A stretch of 64,000 nt of DNA from Aeromicrobium sp. 9AM (GCF_902506105.1 NZ_LR733304.1:2195354-2259353), one strand, 5' to 3'; shown: positions 45,061 through 56,047, counted from the first letter of the stretch. The notes: generated by a model from the letters alone, not told the origin. Numbers and translations: made by a program.

Positions 45061-46001
45061 GCCGGCGAGTCCTTGCCGGTCAGCCGCGCGACCACGTTGC
45101 GGCCGAGCCCGATCAGCGCATTGCCCTGCGCACCGTGCAGCCGGTTGCCGGCGAAGTGGGACTCGAGCACGTTGCCCTCGGTCGGCTCGACCCGCGTCGT
45201 ACGGTCGGACGCCATGACGCGGAACAACGGCCCGACCAGCATGTCGAAGGCCCACGGCACCGCGTTGAAGCCGAAGCGCATGAGGTCGTTGGCGACGCCG
45301 ACCTGCGTACGCGCGCGGTGGTTGTCCAGGCGGCGCAGTGCGATCCGCGCGACCCGCTCGGGTGACAGCACGGGCGGCGGCGGCCGGCCGGCGAAGCCGT
45401 CGTAGTTGGCGGCCTGCTCGTAGATCGGGGTGTCGACCCCGCCCGGTGCGACATAGGCGATTGTCACGTCGGAGAGGTCGCGGTTCTCCAGCTGCAGCTG
45501 CCGGGCGAGCGCCCGGACGCCCCACTTGCTCAGCACGTACGCGCTCATGCCCGGCACGCTGATGTGGCCGATGACCGAGCCGAAAAGCACGAGCGAGCCC
45601 TCGCGCTGGCGGCGCAGGACCGGGATCACGTGTCGTGCCACGTTGACGGCGCCTGTCAGGTTGGTGCGCAGCACGCCCTCGAAGACGTCGACCGGCACCT
45701 CCTCGGTACGTCCGTAGGCCACGACGCCCGCGCAGTTGACGACCGCATCGATGCGCCCGTGCTGCGAGGTCACCGCCGTCACCAGCTTCTCGACCTCGGC
45801 GTCGTCACCGACGTCGGTCGGCAGGACGAGCGTCGATGCCGCGCCGGCCGCCTCGCACTCGCGCGCGACCTGCTGCAGTGGCGGCTCGCCGCGGGCCACC
45901 AGCACGACGTGGTCACCGGCCGCCGCCGACTGCAGCGCGACGGCCCGGCCGATGCCGCTCGACGCGCCCGTGACGACCAGGACCCGGGCGCCCGAGGTCA
46001 C
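45057..46001 (-). CDS. short-chain dehydrogenase/reductase
   Basis: 314 residues: NAD(P) motif TGASSGIG, NCAG, catalytic Tyr/Lys in YVLSKW, and a C-terminal extension typical of the classical SDRs that work on larger carbonyls. GTG at 46001 overlaps the stop of the alcohol-dehydrogenase gene. Third gene of the SRPBCC-ADH-SDR-FAD operon. Confidence 0.92.
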   Translation of the reverse strand: MTSGARVLVVTGASSGIGRAVALQSAAAGDHVVLVARGEPPLQQVARECEAAGAASTLVLPTDVGDDAEVEKLVTAVTSQHGRIDAVVNCAGVVAYGRTEEVPVDVFEGVLRTNLTGAVNVARHVIPVLRRQREGSLVLFGSVIGHISVPGMSAYVLSKWGVRALARQLQLENRDLSDVTIAYVAPGGVDTPIYEQAANYDGFAGRPPPPVLSPERVARIALRRLDNHRARTQVGVANDLMRFGFNAVPWAFDMLVGPLFRVMASDRTTRVEPTEGNVLESHFAGNRLHGAQGNALIGLGRNVVARLTGKDSPA

Positions 46002-47179
46002 GGCTTGAGCACCACCTTGATGCAGCCGTCCTGCTTCTTCTGGAACATCTCGTACGCCGCCGGTGCCTCCTCGAGCGGCACGTGGTGCGTCGCGAGGGAC
46101 TCGACGCCCAACAGGTCGCCGTCCTTCTGGAGCACCTTGGTGATGTCGTCGGTCCACCGCTTGACGTGGCACTGGCCCAGCCGCATCGTGATGCCGCGGT
46201 CGAACATCTCCATCATGGGCATCGGGTCGACCTCACCGCCGTACACGCCGCTCACCGAGACCGTGCCGCCACGGCGTACGGACTTGATGCAGGCGATCAA
46301 CGCAGCCAGCCGGTCGATCGCGAACTTGTCGGTCAGGGGCCTGGCCAAGGCGTCGGGGAGCATGCCCACGGCACTGATCGCGGTCTTGGCGATCGGTGAG
46401 CCGTGCGCCTCCATGCCGACCGCGTCGACCGTGCCGTCGGCGCCGCGACCCGACGTCAGGTCGAAGATCGCCTCTGCGATCTCGTCGACGGTGTCGAGGT
46501 CGATGACCTCGACTCCGTACGAGCGGGCGAGATCGAGCCGCTCGGCGACCCGGTCGACGCCGATCACCCGGCGCCCCGCGTTGAGCGCGATCCGCGCGGT
46601 CAGCTGACCGACCGGGCCGAGCCCGAACACCGCGAGGGTGCCGCCTTCGGGGACGTCGGCGAACTCGAACGCCTGCCAGGCCGTCGGCAGGATGTCGGAC
46701 AGGTAGAGGTATCGCTCGTCGGGCGCTCCCTCGGGCACCTTGATCGGCCCGAACTGCGCCTCGGGCACCCGGAGGTACTCCGCCTGCCCGCCGGGCACCG
46801 AGCCGTACAGCTCGGTGTAGCCGAACAGCGACGCACCCTTGCCGGTCTTCTCGTTCTGCGTCGTCTCGCACTGCGCGAACAAGCCGCGCGAGCACATCCA
46901 GCAGTGGCCGCACGAGATGTTGAACGGGATGACGACGCGATCGCCGACCTTGAGGTCACCCGCCTCGGGGCCGACCTCCTGCACGACGCCCATGGTCTCG
47001 TGTCCGAGCACGTCCCCGGGGTGCAGGAACGGGCCGAGCACCTCGTAGAGGTGCAGGTCGGAGCCGCAGATCGCGGTCGACGTCACCTTGATGATGGCGT
47101 CGTTGGGCTGCTGGATGACGGGGTCCGGGACCGTCTCGACGGCGACCGATCGTCGCCCCTGCCAGGTGAGTGCGCGCAT
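45998..47179 (-). CDS. zinc-dependent alcohol dehydrogenase
   Basis: 393 residues, MDR superfamily: catalytic zinc Cys in ICGSDLHLY, GHETMGVV, structural zinc cluster CGHCWMCSRGLFAQC, and the FGLGPVGQL coenzyme motif. The length and the DPMPMMEMFDRG region resemble the threonine/formaldehyde-dehydrogenase-like group. AAGGAG five bases upstream. Second gene of the four-gene operon; start shares one base with the previous stop. Confidence 0.93.
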   Translation of the reverse strand: MRALTWQGRRSVAVETVPDPVIQQPNDAIIKVTSTAICGSDLHLYEVLGPFLHPGDVLGHETMGVVQEVGPEAGDLKVGDRVVIPFNISCGHCWMCSRGLFAQCETTQNEKTGKGASLFGYTELYGSVPGGQAEYLRVPEAQFGPIKVPEGAPDERYLYLSDILPTAWQAFEFADVPEGGTLAVFGLGPVGQLTARIALNAGRRVIGVDRVAERLDLARSYGVEVIDLDTVDEIAEAIFDLTSGRGADGTVDAVGMEAHGSPIAKTAISAVGMLPDALARPLTDKFAIDRLAALIACIKSVRRGGTVSVSGVYGGEVDPMPMMEMFDRGITMRLGQCHVKRWTDDITKVLQKDGDLLGVESLATHHVPLEEAPAAYEMFQKKQDGCIKVVLKP

Positions 47180-47655
47180 CAGTTCTCCTTCGTGGATCGT
47201 GGTGTGGATGGCTGGTCGTTCGTGTGGCGGCCTTCGGCGATGAAGGCCAGACGGCGGAGCGTCTCGACGTTGCGCCACTTGAGCGTGATGCCCTTGAACG
47301 GCTCGGGCACCAGCACGCCGGGACCGGCCGTCGCGTCCTCCTCGATGACGACCTCGGTCTGGGCGCCGACGTCGCTGAGCCTGATGTGGACCTTGGCCTC
47401 GCCGACCGGCCAGGCGCGGGCCTGCAGGGTGATCGACCGTCCGGGGACGACCTCGAGCACCTCGGTGTGGTCGTTGATCAGCAACGGCCAGACACCGACC
47501 GAGTGGTGGATGCGGCTGCCCTTCTCGGGCCAGTTGCTGTCGACGTCGCGCATACGAGTAGCGCCGACCACCCACAGCGGGTAGAGCCAGCCGTCGGCGA
47601 GCACGTTCCACACCTCGTCGGGGGTCGCGGCGACGAGGCGGGTGTTGACACTCAC
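47179..47655 (-). CDS. SRPBCC (START-like) ligand-binding protein
   Basis: 158 residues: VNTRLVAATPDEVWNVLADGWLYPLWVV is the usual polyketide-cyclase/START N-terminus, with the second amphipathic strand pattern EVLEVVPGRSITLQARAW. Such proteins bind hydrophobic ligands or act as cyclases or coregulators. GTG at 47655 with AGGAC six bases upstream. First gene of the operon. Confidence 0.85.
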   Translation of the reverse strand: MSVNTRLVAATPDEVWNVLADGWLYPLWVVGATRMRDVDSNWPEKGSRIHHSVGVWPLLINDHTEVLEVVPGRSITLQARAWPVGEAKVHIRLSDVGAQTEVVIEEDATAGPGVLVPEPFKGITLKWRNVETLRRLAFIAEGRHTNDQPSTPRSTKEN

Positions 47656-47789
47656 GTGATGTCCTGCCGGTTCAAGGGGTTCATTGGCCTGTCCTACCCC
47701 CGCCCCGCGCAGACAAACGGCCGAGCGCGCGCCACGGTTTCGTGGGCGGTCCGTCGGGTATGCGTACGGTTCCCGACCCAAGGAGAACC

Positions 47790-48404
47790 ATGGCGCCCAC
47801 ACCACTCACCGTCCTCGCGATCAACTGCTCCCTGAAGCCAAGTCCCGAGGCATCGAGCGGCGACCTGATGGCGCACCAGTTCCTGGACGCCTTCGCCGAG
47901 AAGGGGGTGACCGGGACGGTCGTGCGACCGGTCGACCACACGATCAAGCCCGGTGTCGAGGCGGACATGGGCGACGGTGACGACTGGCCCGCCCTGCGGG
48001 ACCAGGTGCTGGCGGCTGATGTCCTCGTGTTCGTGTCACCGACGTGGCTGGGACACATGTCCAGCGTCGCCCAGCGCGTGCTCGAGCGGCTGGATGCCGA
48101 GCTCTCCAGCGAGGGCGACGACGGCAACCCGATCCTCTACGGCAAGGTCGCGGTCGTCGGCGTCGTCGGCAACGAGGACGGCGCCCACAAGGTCACCGCC
48201 GACCTCTACCAGGCGCTCAACGACGTGGGCTTCACGATCGCGGCGCAGGGCGGGACGTACTGGAACGGCGAGGCCATGCAGACGACCGACTACCGCGAGC
48301 TCGAGCAGACCCCGGAGCCCGTGGCGTCCGCGATGTCGGCCGCCGTCGCGAACGCGGCGCACCTGGCCCGCGCGCTCAAGGTGTCGGCCTACCCCGCGTC
48401 CTGA
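47790..48404 (+). CDS. flavodoxin-like NADPH-dependent FMN reductase
   Basis: 204 residues: flavodoxin fold with LAINCSLKPSPEASSG (phosphate-binding loop), VFVSPTWLGHMSS, and GNEDGAHKV. Reduces quinones, FMN or related flavin substrates. AAGGAG five bases before the ATG. Divergent from the SRPBCC gene. Confidence 0.88.
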   Translation: MAPTPLTVLAINCSLKPSPEASSGDLMAHQFLDAFAEKGVTGTVVRPVDHTIKPGVEADMGDGDDWPALRDQVLAADVLVFVSPTWLGHMSSVAQRVLERLDAELSSEGDDGNPILYGKVAVVGVVGNEDGAHKVTADLYQALNDVGFTIAAQGGTYWNGEAMQTTDYRELEQTPEPVASAMSAAVANAAHLARALKVSAYPAS

Positions 48405-48449
48405 CGCCGAGCGGGATTGACCGCTGCTTCGCCGGGGTAGGTGCATCGC

Positions 48450-49001
48450 ATGACGACGATTGACCTGGGCCGGCCCGAATCGGGCGACGTGATCGACCTC
48501 ATCATCGAGGACCATCGACGGTTCGAGGCGCTGCTTCGCGACCTCCGCAACTCCGAGAGCGACCGCGAACGCGTACGAGCGGCGTTCTCGGCCCTGCACG
48601 TGGCACACGCCGAGGCCGAGGAGAGGCACGTCTACCCGGCGCTGCGCCGCAAGACCTCCGCGGACGCCGAGGAGGTCGACCACGGCGAGGAGGAGCATGC
48701 CGAGGGCAACGAGGCGTTGCTGGCGCTGCTGGAGTGCTCGGGCACCGACACGCAGAAGTTCGACGACGCCCTGGAGAAGCTCGCCGAGCTCGTCAACCAC
48801 CACCTCACGGAGGAGGAGCTGACGATCCTCAACCCAGCCCGAGAGGACGTCGGGGAGCCGACGCGGATGGACCTCGGCAAGCAGTTCGCCGCCGAGCGCA
48901 ATCGGCAGATCGACGCCGACTGCGGCAGCATCTCCAACGTACGCCGGATCGTTCAGCAGGCTCGCAAGGAAGGACTCCTGGACGACGCAGAAGAGGAGTG
49001 A
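48450..49001 (+). CDS. hemerythrin-domain protein
   Basis: 183 residues. The hemerythrin His/Glu ligands are spread as expected: EDHRRFEALLRDL, HVAHAEAEERHVYPAL, EEEHAEGNEALLALLE, NHHLTEEELTIL. It binds a di-iron centre for oxygen or redox sensing. ATG at 48450 (GTG at 48441 possible). The C-terminal extension of ~40 residues is polar. Confidence 0.9.
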   Translation: MTTIDLGRPESGDVIDLIIEDHRRFEALLRDLRNSESDRERVRAAFSALHVAHAEAEERHVYPALRRKTSADAEEVDHGEEEHAEGNEALLALLECSGTDTQKFDDALEKLAELVNHHLTEEELTILNPAREDVGEPTRMDLGKQFAAERNRQIDADCGSISNVRRIVQQARKEGLLDDAEEE

Positions 49002-49003
49002 CC

Positions 49004-50101
49004 GTGCGTGAGGTGGGCGTCGAGGAGGAGATGTTCCTGGTCGATCCCAGCACCAGGCGGCTCATGCCGGTCTCTGACCGGGTGATCCACTCGACCCGCA
49101 CCGCCGAGGACGACCTCGACCAGGAGCTGTTCCTCCAGCAGATCGAGATCCACACGCAGCCGCGCACTGACCTCACCACCCTCCGGGACGACCTGGTCGT
49201 GGAGCGTCGCCTGGCGGCGGAGTCGGCGGAGTCCGCGGGCGCCCGGCTGGTGTCGGTGGCGACGCCGGTCCTGCCGCACACGATCGGTCGCACCACGCCC
49301 AAGCATCGTTACGTGACGATGCTCGAGGCGTACGGCAAGGTGCTGGGGCAGGCCGGTCTCGTGTGCGGGACCCACGTCCACGTGCACGTCGAGCAGGCCG
49401 AGGCAGTCGGCATCGTCGACGAGATCCAGCCGTGGCTGCCTCTCGTCGCCGCGATGTCGGTCAACTCGCCGTTCTACCTCGGCGAGGACACCGGCTACGC
49501 GAGCTGGCGTCGTCAGCTCTACGACGGCTGGCCGAGCGCCGGGCCGGTCGAGCCGTTCGGCGACTCGGCTGGGTACGAGGAGGCCGTCCGCGAGCTGATC
49601 GCCTCGGGCGCTGCGCTGGACGAGGGGATGATCTACTTCGACGCGCGGCTGTCCCGCAACTTCCCGACGATCGAGATCAGGGTCGCGGACGCGTGCACCG
49701 ACCTCGACACCACGGTGCTCATCGCCGAGGTGGCTCGCGCCCTGGTGGAGACCGCCGCCCGGTCCCGAGCCGCCGGCGAGAGCTCCACGCCATGGCGGAT
49801 CGACCTGCTGCGAGCCGCTCGCTGGCGGGCGCGCCGCAACGGACTGGCGGAGTCGCTGATGGATCCGGTCACCCGCGCGGTCGTGCCGGCCGAGAAGGCG
49901 CTGGCCCGCTTGCTCGAGCACGTGCGGCCCGTGCTCGAGGAGCACGGCACGACGGCGCTGGTCGAGGACGGCATACGACGCCTCCTGGCCGGTGGCACCG
50001 GAGCCGACGCTCAGCGTGCCGTCGCGACCCGCTCCTCGGACCTGACCGCGGTGGTCGACGACCTCATCGAGCGCACCGGCGCGTCATTCGCTCAGTCGTA
50101 G
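49004..50101 (+). CDS. glutamate-cysteine ligase-like enzyme (YbdK/GCS2)
   Basis: 365 residues of the GCS2/YbdK family: VGVEEEMFLVDP at the start (metal-binding Glu), CGTHVHVHVE, AMSVNSPFYLGEDTGY, and TIEIRVADACTD. Makes gamma-glutamyl or similar carboxylate-amine bonds. GTG at 49004 with AGGAG five bases upstream and three bases after the hemerythrin stop, so co-transcribed. Ends 10 bases into a convergent gene. Confidence 0.88.
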   Translation: MREVGVEEEMFLVDPSTRRLMPVSDRVIHSTRTAEDDLDQELFLQQIEIHTQPRTDLTTLRDDLVVERRLAAESAESAGARLVSVATPVLPHTIGRTTPKHRYVTMLEAYGKVLGQAGLVCGTHVHVHVEQAEAVGIVDEIQPWLPLVAAMSVNSPFYLGEDTGYASWRRQLYDGWPSAGPVEPFGDSAGYEEAVRELIASGAALDEGMIYFDARLSRNFPTIEIRVADACTDLDTTVLIAEVARALVETAARSRAAGESSTPWRIDLLRAARWRARRNGLAESLMDPVTRAVVPAEKALARLLEHVRPVLEEHGTTALVEDGIRRLLAGGTGADAQRAVATRSSDLTAVVDDLIERTGASFAQS

Positions 50102-50730
50102 TCGGACTCGTTGTCGAGCGAGATCCAGTCCCTCGACTTCTGCTCCGACGCCGAGCCGTCCTTCTTGACGATCAGCGTGCCGTTGTAGCCCAGCACCGCG
50201 TACGACGTGCCGTCCTTCTTGGCGACGAACGCGTCGCGCTGCGGGTCATAGCTGCCGGGCAGGTCGACGACGTCACCACCGCTGGGCTTGGTGACGAAGC
50301 GGAACGACTCACCGGAGGCGTCCTTGCCGCAGATCGAGGTCTTGGCGTCGGTCGTCGTGGTCTTGTAGAGGATGACGGGGTAGGAGCCGCCGCACGCCAG
50401 GCCAAGGCCCTTCTTCTTCTGCTCCGTGCGCGTCACCGGGGTCGTGCCGCAGTCGGGCAGGAGGCTCTCCTGCTCGGTGCCCTCGACGTTGAACTGGGTG
50501 TCAGCCCCCTCGCACGAGGCCTTGGGCGTGGGCTTGGTCTTGGTCGGCTCGGTCGTGGGGGCCGTCGTCGTTGCGGTGTCCGAGGTCGAGTCCGATCCGG
50601 TCGCCAGCGGCTTGGTGGGGTCGTCGTCACCCATGAGGCGCCATCCGGCGAAGGCGATGACGGCCAGCACCGCGATCGCGAACAGGATCACGAACACCCG
50701 CTTGGGCCGCTGGGAGGCGGTCTTGCTCAC
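50092..50730 (-). CDS. membrane-anchored extracytoplasmic protein of unknown function
   Basis: 212 residues: a short basic head, one membrane helix (about 13-32), a Thr/Ser/Pro-rich linker (40-70), and an outer domain with four Cys spaced as two likely disulfides. No family recognised; the pattern fits an envelope-associated or sensor protein. GTG start with AAGGGG upstream and a TAGGCT box further upstream, a normal leadered promoter. Confidence 0.75.
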   Translation of the reverse strand: MSKTASQRPKRVFVILFAIAVLAVIAFAGWRLMGDDDPTKPLATGSDSTSDTATTTAPTTEPTKTKPTPKASCEGADTQFNVEGTEQESLLPDCGTTPVTRTEQKKKGLGLACGGSYPVILYKTTTTDAKTSICGKDASGESFRFVTKPSGGDVVDLPGSYDPQRDAFVAKKDGTSYAVLGYNGTLIVKKDGSASEQKSRDWISLDNESDYD

Positions 50731-50778
50731 AGGTGTTCCCCTTCGATCGACTCCGGAGAGCCTAACAAGACAGGGCGA

Positions 50779-52338
<1,560 letters not shown>

Positions 52339-52344
52339 GCGCCC

Positions 52345-52350
52345 ATCCTA
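52345..52350 (-). promoter_or_regulatory. guaA -10 box of a leaderless promoter
   Basis: TAGGAT on the minus strand ends exactly six bases before the GTG start, so transcription would begin at or next to the start codon. The same arrangement precedes guaB (TAGGAT, 63949-63954) and guaB3 (TAGGCT, 61129-61134). Confidence 0.7.
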
Positions 52351-52414
52351 TCGGCCAAAAAATATCTTCAGGAACGTGCGTAACCCCTTGTGACCGCGGT
52401 CGTTTTACAGGGTG

Positions 52415-52443
52415 GATCTAACAACACTCCCTCCCGTTAGATC
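52415..52443. repeat. 8-base inverted repeat in the guaA upstream region
   Basis: GATCTAAC (52415-52422) and GTTAGATC (52436-52443) frame a 13-base loop containing CTCCCTCCC. A perfect small hairpin in the 370-base gap between guaA and the GMC oxidoreductase gene; operator or attenuator unknown. Confidence 0.5.
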
Positions 52444-52466
52444 ATGTGCTGCTCCTCGTGGCACAA

Positions 52467-52505
52467 CAGGGCCCGACCCGTGAGCTCCCTCCCGGTCGGG
52501 CTCTG
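52467..52505. terminator. GC-rich hairpin downstream of the GMC oxidoreductase gene
   Basis: AGGGCCCGACC (52468-52478) pairs with GGTCGGGCTCT (52494-52504), extended by C-G. On the plus strand it is followed by a short TTTT run at 52520. It may terminate the leftward oxidoreductase gene or form part of a structured RNA with the repeat that lies between. Confidence 0.5.
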
Positions 52506-52560
52506 TGCATTCCGGGACCTTTTAGGAGCAACCCGACCCACGCCCACGGCGGAAGGGTGC

Positions 52561-52662
52561 CGAGCTGACGAGGCCGTTGTGGCCCGTCGACGAGCGGACC
52601 ACGCAGCGCAAGCAGACGACGCAACGACGCTTGTCGATGGGCGACAGGTGACTTGTCAGCGC
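52561..52662. repeat. long-hairpin intergenic element, copy B
   Basis: Same element as copy A (7081-7182), same orientation and length, about 80% identical. The arms (about 52564-52594 and 52630-52660) still pair, with compensatory changes relative to copy A. Lies in the gap between the GMC oxidoreductase and guaA genes. Found here in a tandem gap, in copy A in a convergent gap, so it is not tied to one gene arrangement. Confidence 0.75.
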
Positions 52663-52708
52663 TCGTGCCCAGCAAGAAGAGGCGAGGTCACGACGTAATC
52701 AAAAGCCC

Positions 52709-54400
52709 CTAGCTCACCCCGACGATCGGGAGGCGCAGGGCGGCTGGGGCGTCCGCAGGGACGACGGGGTTCTTCGGCGGCACGGGCTGCAGCTTGCGGT
52801 ACGCCTCACCGACGGCCGGGCGTGCGTCCTCCTCGCCCTTGTTGGGCCAGTAGGAGATCGCGCGCTCGGCCTGCGCCGTGATGGTCAGGGAGGGGTTCAC
52901 GCCGAGGTTGGCGCTGATCGCCGAGCCGTCGACGACGTGCAAGCCCTCGTGGCCGAACAACCGCTGGTACGGGTCGATGACACCGGTCTCCGGCGAGTCG
53001 CCGATGGCACAGCCGCCCATGAAGTGAGCCGTGAGCGGCACGTTGAACGGCTCGCCGATCGTGCCGCCGGGCGTACCGTCCATGTGCTCGGCCATCCGCT
53101 GCACGGCTTCGTGCGCCGGCGGGATGAAGGAGGGGTTGGGCGCACCATGGCCCTGCTTCGACGTCAGCTTGCGGCGGCCGGTGATGCCTCGCTTGGTGTA
53201 CGTCGTGATGGAGTTGTCGTGGGTCTGCATGACCAGGGCGATGACCGTGCGCTCCGACCAGTGCCGCAGGTCGTACAGCTTGAAGATGCTGAACTTCTGT
53301 CGCCACATCTCCTTGAGCCACACCCGCCAGCGCGGCTTGCCGGTGCTGCCGTCGGTCAGCACGGTCTGCATCAGCGACATCGCGTTGGAGCCCTTGCCGT
53401 AGCGCACGGGCTCGACGTGGGTGTGCTCGTCGGGGTGGAACGACGACGTGATCGCGGCGCCGTGGCTGTAGTCGACCTCGCGGCCGTCGGCGATCGCACC
53501 CAGCAGGGCCTCGGAGTTGGTACGCGTGAGGAGCCCGAGCCGGTCGGAGACTCCCGGAAGCGCGCCGCGGTCCTTCATCTTGTGCAGCAGCTTCTGGGTG
53601 CCCATCGTGCTGGCCGAGAAGATGACCTGCTCGGCGGTGATCTTCTTGTGCGGGCGGAAGCGCCGGTTGGTGCGGCGGGTCTCGATCTCGTAGCCGCCTC
53701 CGGGGAGCGGCGTGACCGAGGTGACCGTCGTGAGCGGGTGGACCTCGGCGCCACCCTTCTCGGCGAGGTAGAGGTAGTTCTTGACCAGCGTGTTCTTGGC
53801 GTTGTGACGGCAGCCGGTCATGCACTCGCCGCAGTGCAGGCAGCCTGCCCGGTCGGGCCCGGCGCCACCGAAGTAGGGGTCCGCGACCGTCTCACCGGGG
53901 TCGGCGCCGAAGAAGACCCCGACGGGCGTGTGGTGGAACGTGCCGCCGACGCCCATGTCCTCGGCGACCTGCTTGATGATCTTGTCGGCAGCGGTCTCGA
54001 TCGGGTAGACCTCGACGCCCAGCATCCGCTTGGCCTGGTCGTAGTAGGGCGCGAGCTCCGCCCGCCAGTCGGTGATGTGGCCCCACGCCGGGTCCTTGTA
54101 GAACGGGTCGAGCGGCTCGTAGAGCGTGTTGGCGTACACCAGCGAGCCACCGCCGACACCCGCGCCGGACAGGATGAGGACGTCCTTTAGCTTGTCGATG
54201 CGCTGGATGCCGTAGCAGCCGAGCTGGGGCATCCAGAGGAACTTGCGCAGGCGCCAGGAGTTCTTGGCGAAGTCCTTGTCCTCGTAGCGCTTGCCGGCCT
54301 CGAGCACGGCGACCTTGTAGCCCTTCTCGGTCAGCCGCAGCGCCGAGACGCTCCCGCCGAACCCCGATCCGATGACGACGACGTCATAGTCAAATGTCAT
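52709..54400 (-). CDS. GMC oxidoreductase, cholesterol-oxidase-like
   Basis: 563 residues: GSGFGGSVSALRLTEKGYKV (FAD motif), a substrate domain, LHCGECMTGCRHNAKNTLVKNYL (a Cys-rich segment), and the C-terminal GMC signature around NVPLTAHFMGGCAIG and DGSAISANLGVNPSLTI. Very like ChoD of M. tuberculosis (Rv3409c), whose gene also sits near guaB. Sterol oxidase activity is uncertain for such homologues. GGAGG precedes the ATG. Confidence 0.9.
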   Translation of the reverse strand: MTFDYDVVVIGSGFGGSVSALRLTEKGYKVAVLEAGKRYEDKDFAKNSWRLRKFLWMPQLGCYGIQRIDKLKDVLILSGAGVGGGSLVYANTLYEPLDPFYKDPAWGHITDWRAELAPYYDQAKRMLGVEVYPIETAADKIIKQVAEDMGVGGTFHHTPVGVFFGADPGETVADPYFGGAGPDRAGCLHCGECMTGCRHNAKNTLVKNYLYLAEKGGAEVHPLTTVTSVTPLPGGGYEIETRRTNRRFRPHKKITAEQVIFSASTMGTQKLLHKMKDRGALPGVSDRLGLLTRTNSEALLGAIADGREVDYSHGAAITSSFHPDEHTHVEPVRYGKGSNAMSLMQTVLTDGSTGKPRWRVWLKEMWRQKFSIFKLYDLRHWSERTVIALVMQTHDNSITTYTKRGITGRRKLTSKQGHGAPNPSFIPPAHEAVQRMAEHMDGTPGGTIGEPFNVPLTAHFMGGCAIGDSPETGVIDPYQRLFGHEGLHVVDGSAISANLGVNPSLTITAQAERAISYWPNKGEEDARPAVGEAYRKLQPVPPKNPVVPADAPAALRLPIVGVS

Positions 54401-54475
54401 GCCGCCACCTCCGTGAGAAAGCCACGGTACGGAGATGTCAGCATGACGACTCCACTGTTCACTCGCTGCGCTCGC

Positions 54476-56047
54476 TCATGCACGCGGGGTCCTCCTCAGG
54501 ATCCTCAGTCCGGCGGTGAGCACTTTGGCGTACGTCCGGGGTTGCAGGAACGACGGGCCGGCGACCGGGAAGCCGCGTTGCACGCCGACCGCCTGGGGCT
54601 CGGTGTAGCGGAGGATGCCCTCGGCGCCCTGCCTGCGGCCGAGACCCGACTGGCGCATGCCGCCCATCGGGGCGTCGACGCTGCCGAACGTCGCCGAGAA
54701 GCCCTCGTTGATGTTGATCGTGCCGGCCTTGATGCGGGCGGCGATGGCGCGCGCCTCGCGCGGCTTGCCCCAGATGCTCGCGTTGAGTCCGTACTCCCCC
54801 TGGTTGGCGAGCGAGATGGCGTCGTCGACCGTCTTGTAGGGATACAGAGAGACCAGGGGTCCGAAGGTCTCCCCCGCGAAGCACTCAGCGTCCGCGGTGA
54901 CGCCTTCTAGGACGGTCGGCTCGTAGAAGTACGGACCGATGTCCGGCCTGGGCTTGCCGCCGACCAGCACGGTGGCGCCGTGGGCGACGGCATCCTTGAC
55001 GTGGTTCGTCACGGTGTCGAGCTGGGCCTGCGAGACGAGCGATCCGATGTCGGCGTCCCAGTCGAGGGCGGCACCGAGTGCGAGGTGCTCGACCCGCGAG
55101 ACGAACGCGGCCTTGAACTCCTCGAACCGCGAATCCGGTACGTACAGGCGCTCGATCGAGACACAGAGCTGGCCGGCGGACGAGAAGCACGCCTGCACGG
55201 CGCCGGCCGCGGCCTTGTCGATGTCGGCGCTGGGCAGCACGATCATGGGGTTCTTGCCGCCGAGCTCGAGCGAGCAGCTGATGAGGCGCGCTGCGGCCTG
55301 CTGCGCGATGAGCTTGCCCGTCGCGGTCGACCCGGTGAAGCAGACGTAGTCGGCGCGCTCGATGATCGCGGTGCCGACGACGGAGCCGGCGCCGCTGACG
55401 ACCTGCCACACGTCGGCGGGAATGCCGGCCTTGCGCATCAGTTCGACGCCCGCGAGGGCGATCAGCGGGCTCTGGCTGTCCGGCTTGTGCACCACGGCAT
55501 TGCCGGCCGCGATGGCCGGGATGCCGTCGGAGATCGCCATCGTGAGCGGGTAGTTCCAGGGACTGATGATGCCGACGACACCCTTGGGCACCTGGTTGAC
55601 AGTGATGGAGGTCAGTCCCGGCAGCGCACCGTTGCGGCGGCGCGTGCCGATCTGCTTCTTGAGCCGCCGGGCGTAGAAACGCGCCGTGAGGGCCAGGTGC
55701 GCGACCTCGTCGAAGGCGTGCGCGCGGCTCTTGCCGGACTCGACCTGGATCAGGTCGAGCAGCTCGTCCTGGTGCTCGAGGACCAGGTCGTGCAGACGCA
55801 GCAGGGCCTTCTTGCGAGCCCGGAGCGAGGTCTTCGACCATGCCTCCTGCGCGACGCGCGCGGTCGCGAATGCCTCGTCGACGTCGGCGATGCTCGACAC
55901 CGGGATGTCCGCAACCGGGTCGCCGGTCAGCGGCGAGTGGGTCGTCCGGTGCTCACCGGAGGTCGTACGGACGAGGCTCGTGAGCTCGGCAGCACGTGCC
56001 GAGGACACGGGCGACGAGGTCTGCGCAGGTGAGTCGAGCGTGGTCAT
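54476..56047 (-). CDS. succinate-semialdehyde dehydrogenase (NADP+-type, GabD2-like)
   Basis: 523 residues, aldehyde-dehydrogenase fold: ELGGKNPMIV with the catalytic Glu and FSSAGQLCVSIERLY with the catalytic Cys; NAD(P) site near VGIISPWNYPL. GabD2-type enzymes oxidise succinate semialdehyde to succinate, feeding the TCA cycle. A -10-like CATACT (56054-56059) sits six bases before the ATG, again leaderless. Followed closely by the GMC gene on the same strand. Confidence 0.9.
   Translation of the reverse strand: MTTLDSPAQTSSPVSSARAAELTSLVRTTSGEHRTTHSPLTGDPVADIPVSSIADVDEAFATARVAQEAWSKTSLRARKKALLRLHDLVLEHQDELLDLIQVESGKSRAHAFDEVAHLALTARFYARRLKKQIGTRRRNGALPGLTSITVNQVPKGVVGIISPWNYPLTMAISDGIPAIAAGNAVVHKPDSQSPLIALAGVELMRKAGIPADVWQVVSGAGSVVGTAIIERADYVCFTGSTATGKLIAQQAAARLISCSLELGGKNPMIVLPSADIDKAAAGAVQACFSSAGQLCVSIERLYVPDSRFEEFKAAFVSRVEHLALGAALDWDADIGSLVSQAQLDTVTNHVKDAVAHGATVLVGGKPRPDIGPYFYEPTVLEGVTADAECFAGETFGPLVSLYPYKTVDDAISLANQGEYGLNASIWGKPREARAIAARIKAGTININEGFSATFGSVDAPMGGMRQSGLGRRQGAEGILRYTEPQAVGVQRGFPVAGPSFLQPRTYAKVLTAGLRILRRTPRA

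Noticed and set aside
45061..45525. N-terminal extension of the 43462-45060 FAD gene
   Set aside because: The FAD-binding motif and the GTG start at 45060 define the real start; the extension is the SDR gene in another frame.
52444..52698. 84-residue plus-strand frame over repeat copy B
   Set aside because: No start signal or domain; the same DNA is better explained by the hairpin repeat that also occurs at 7081.
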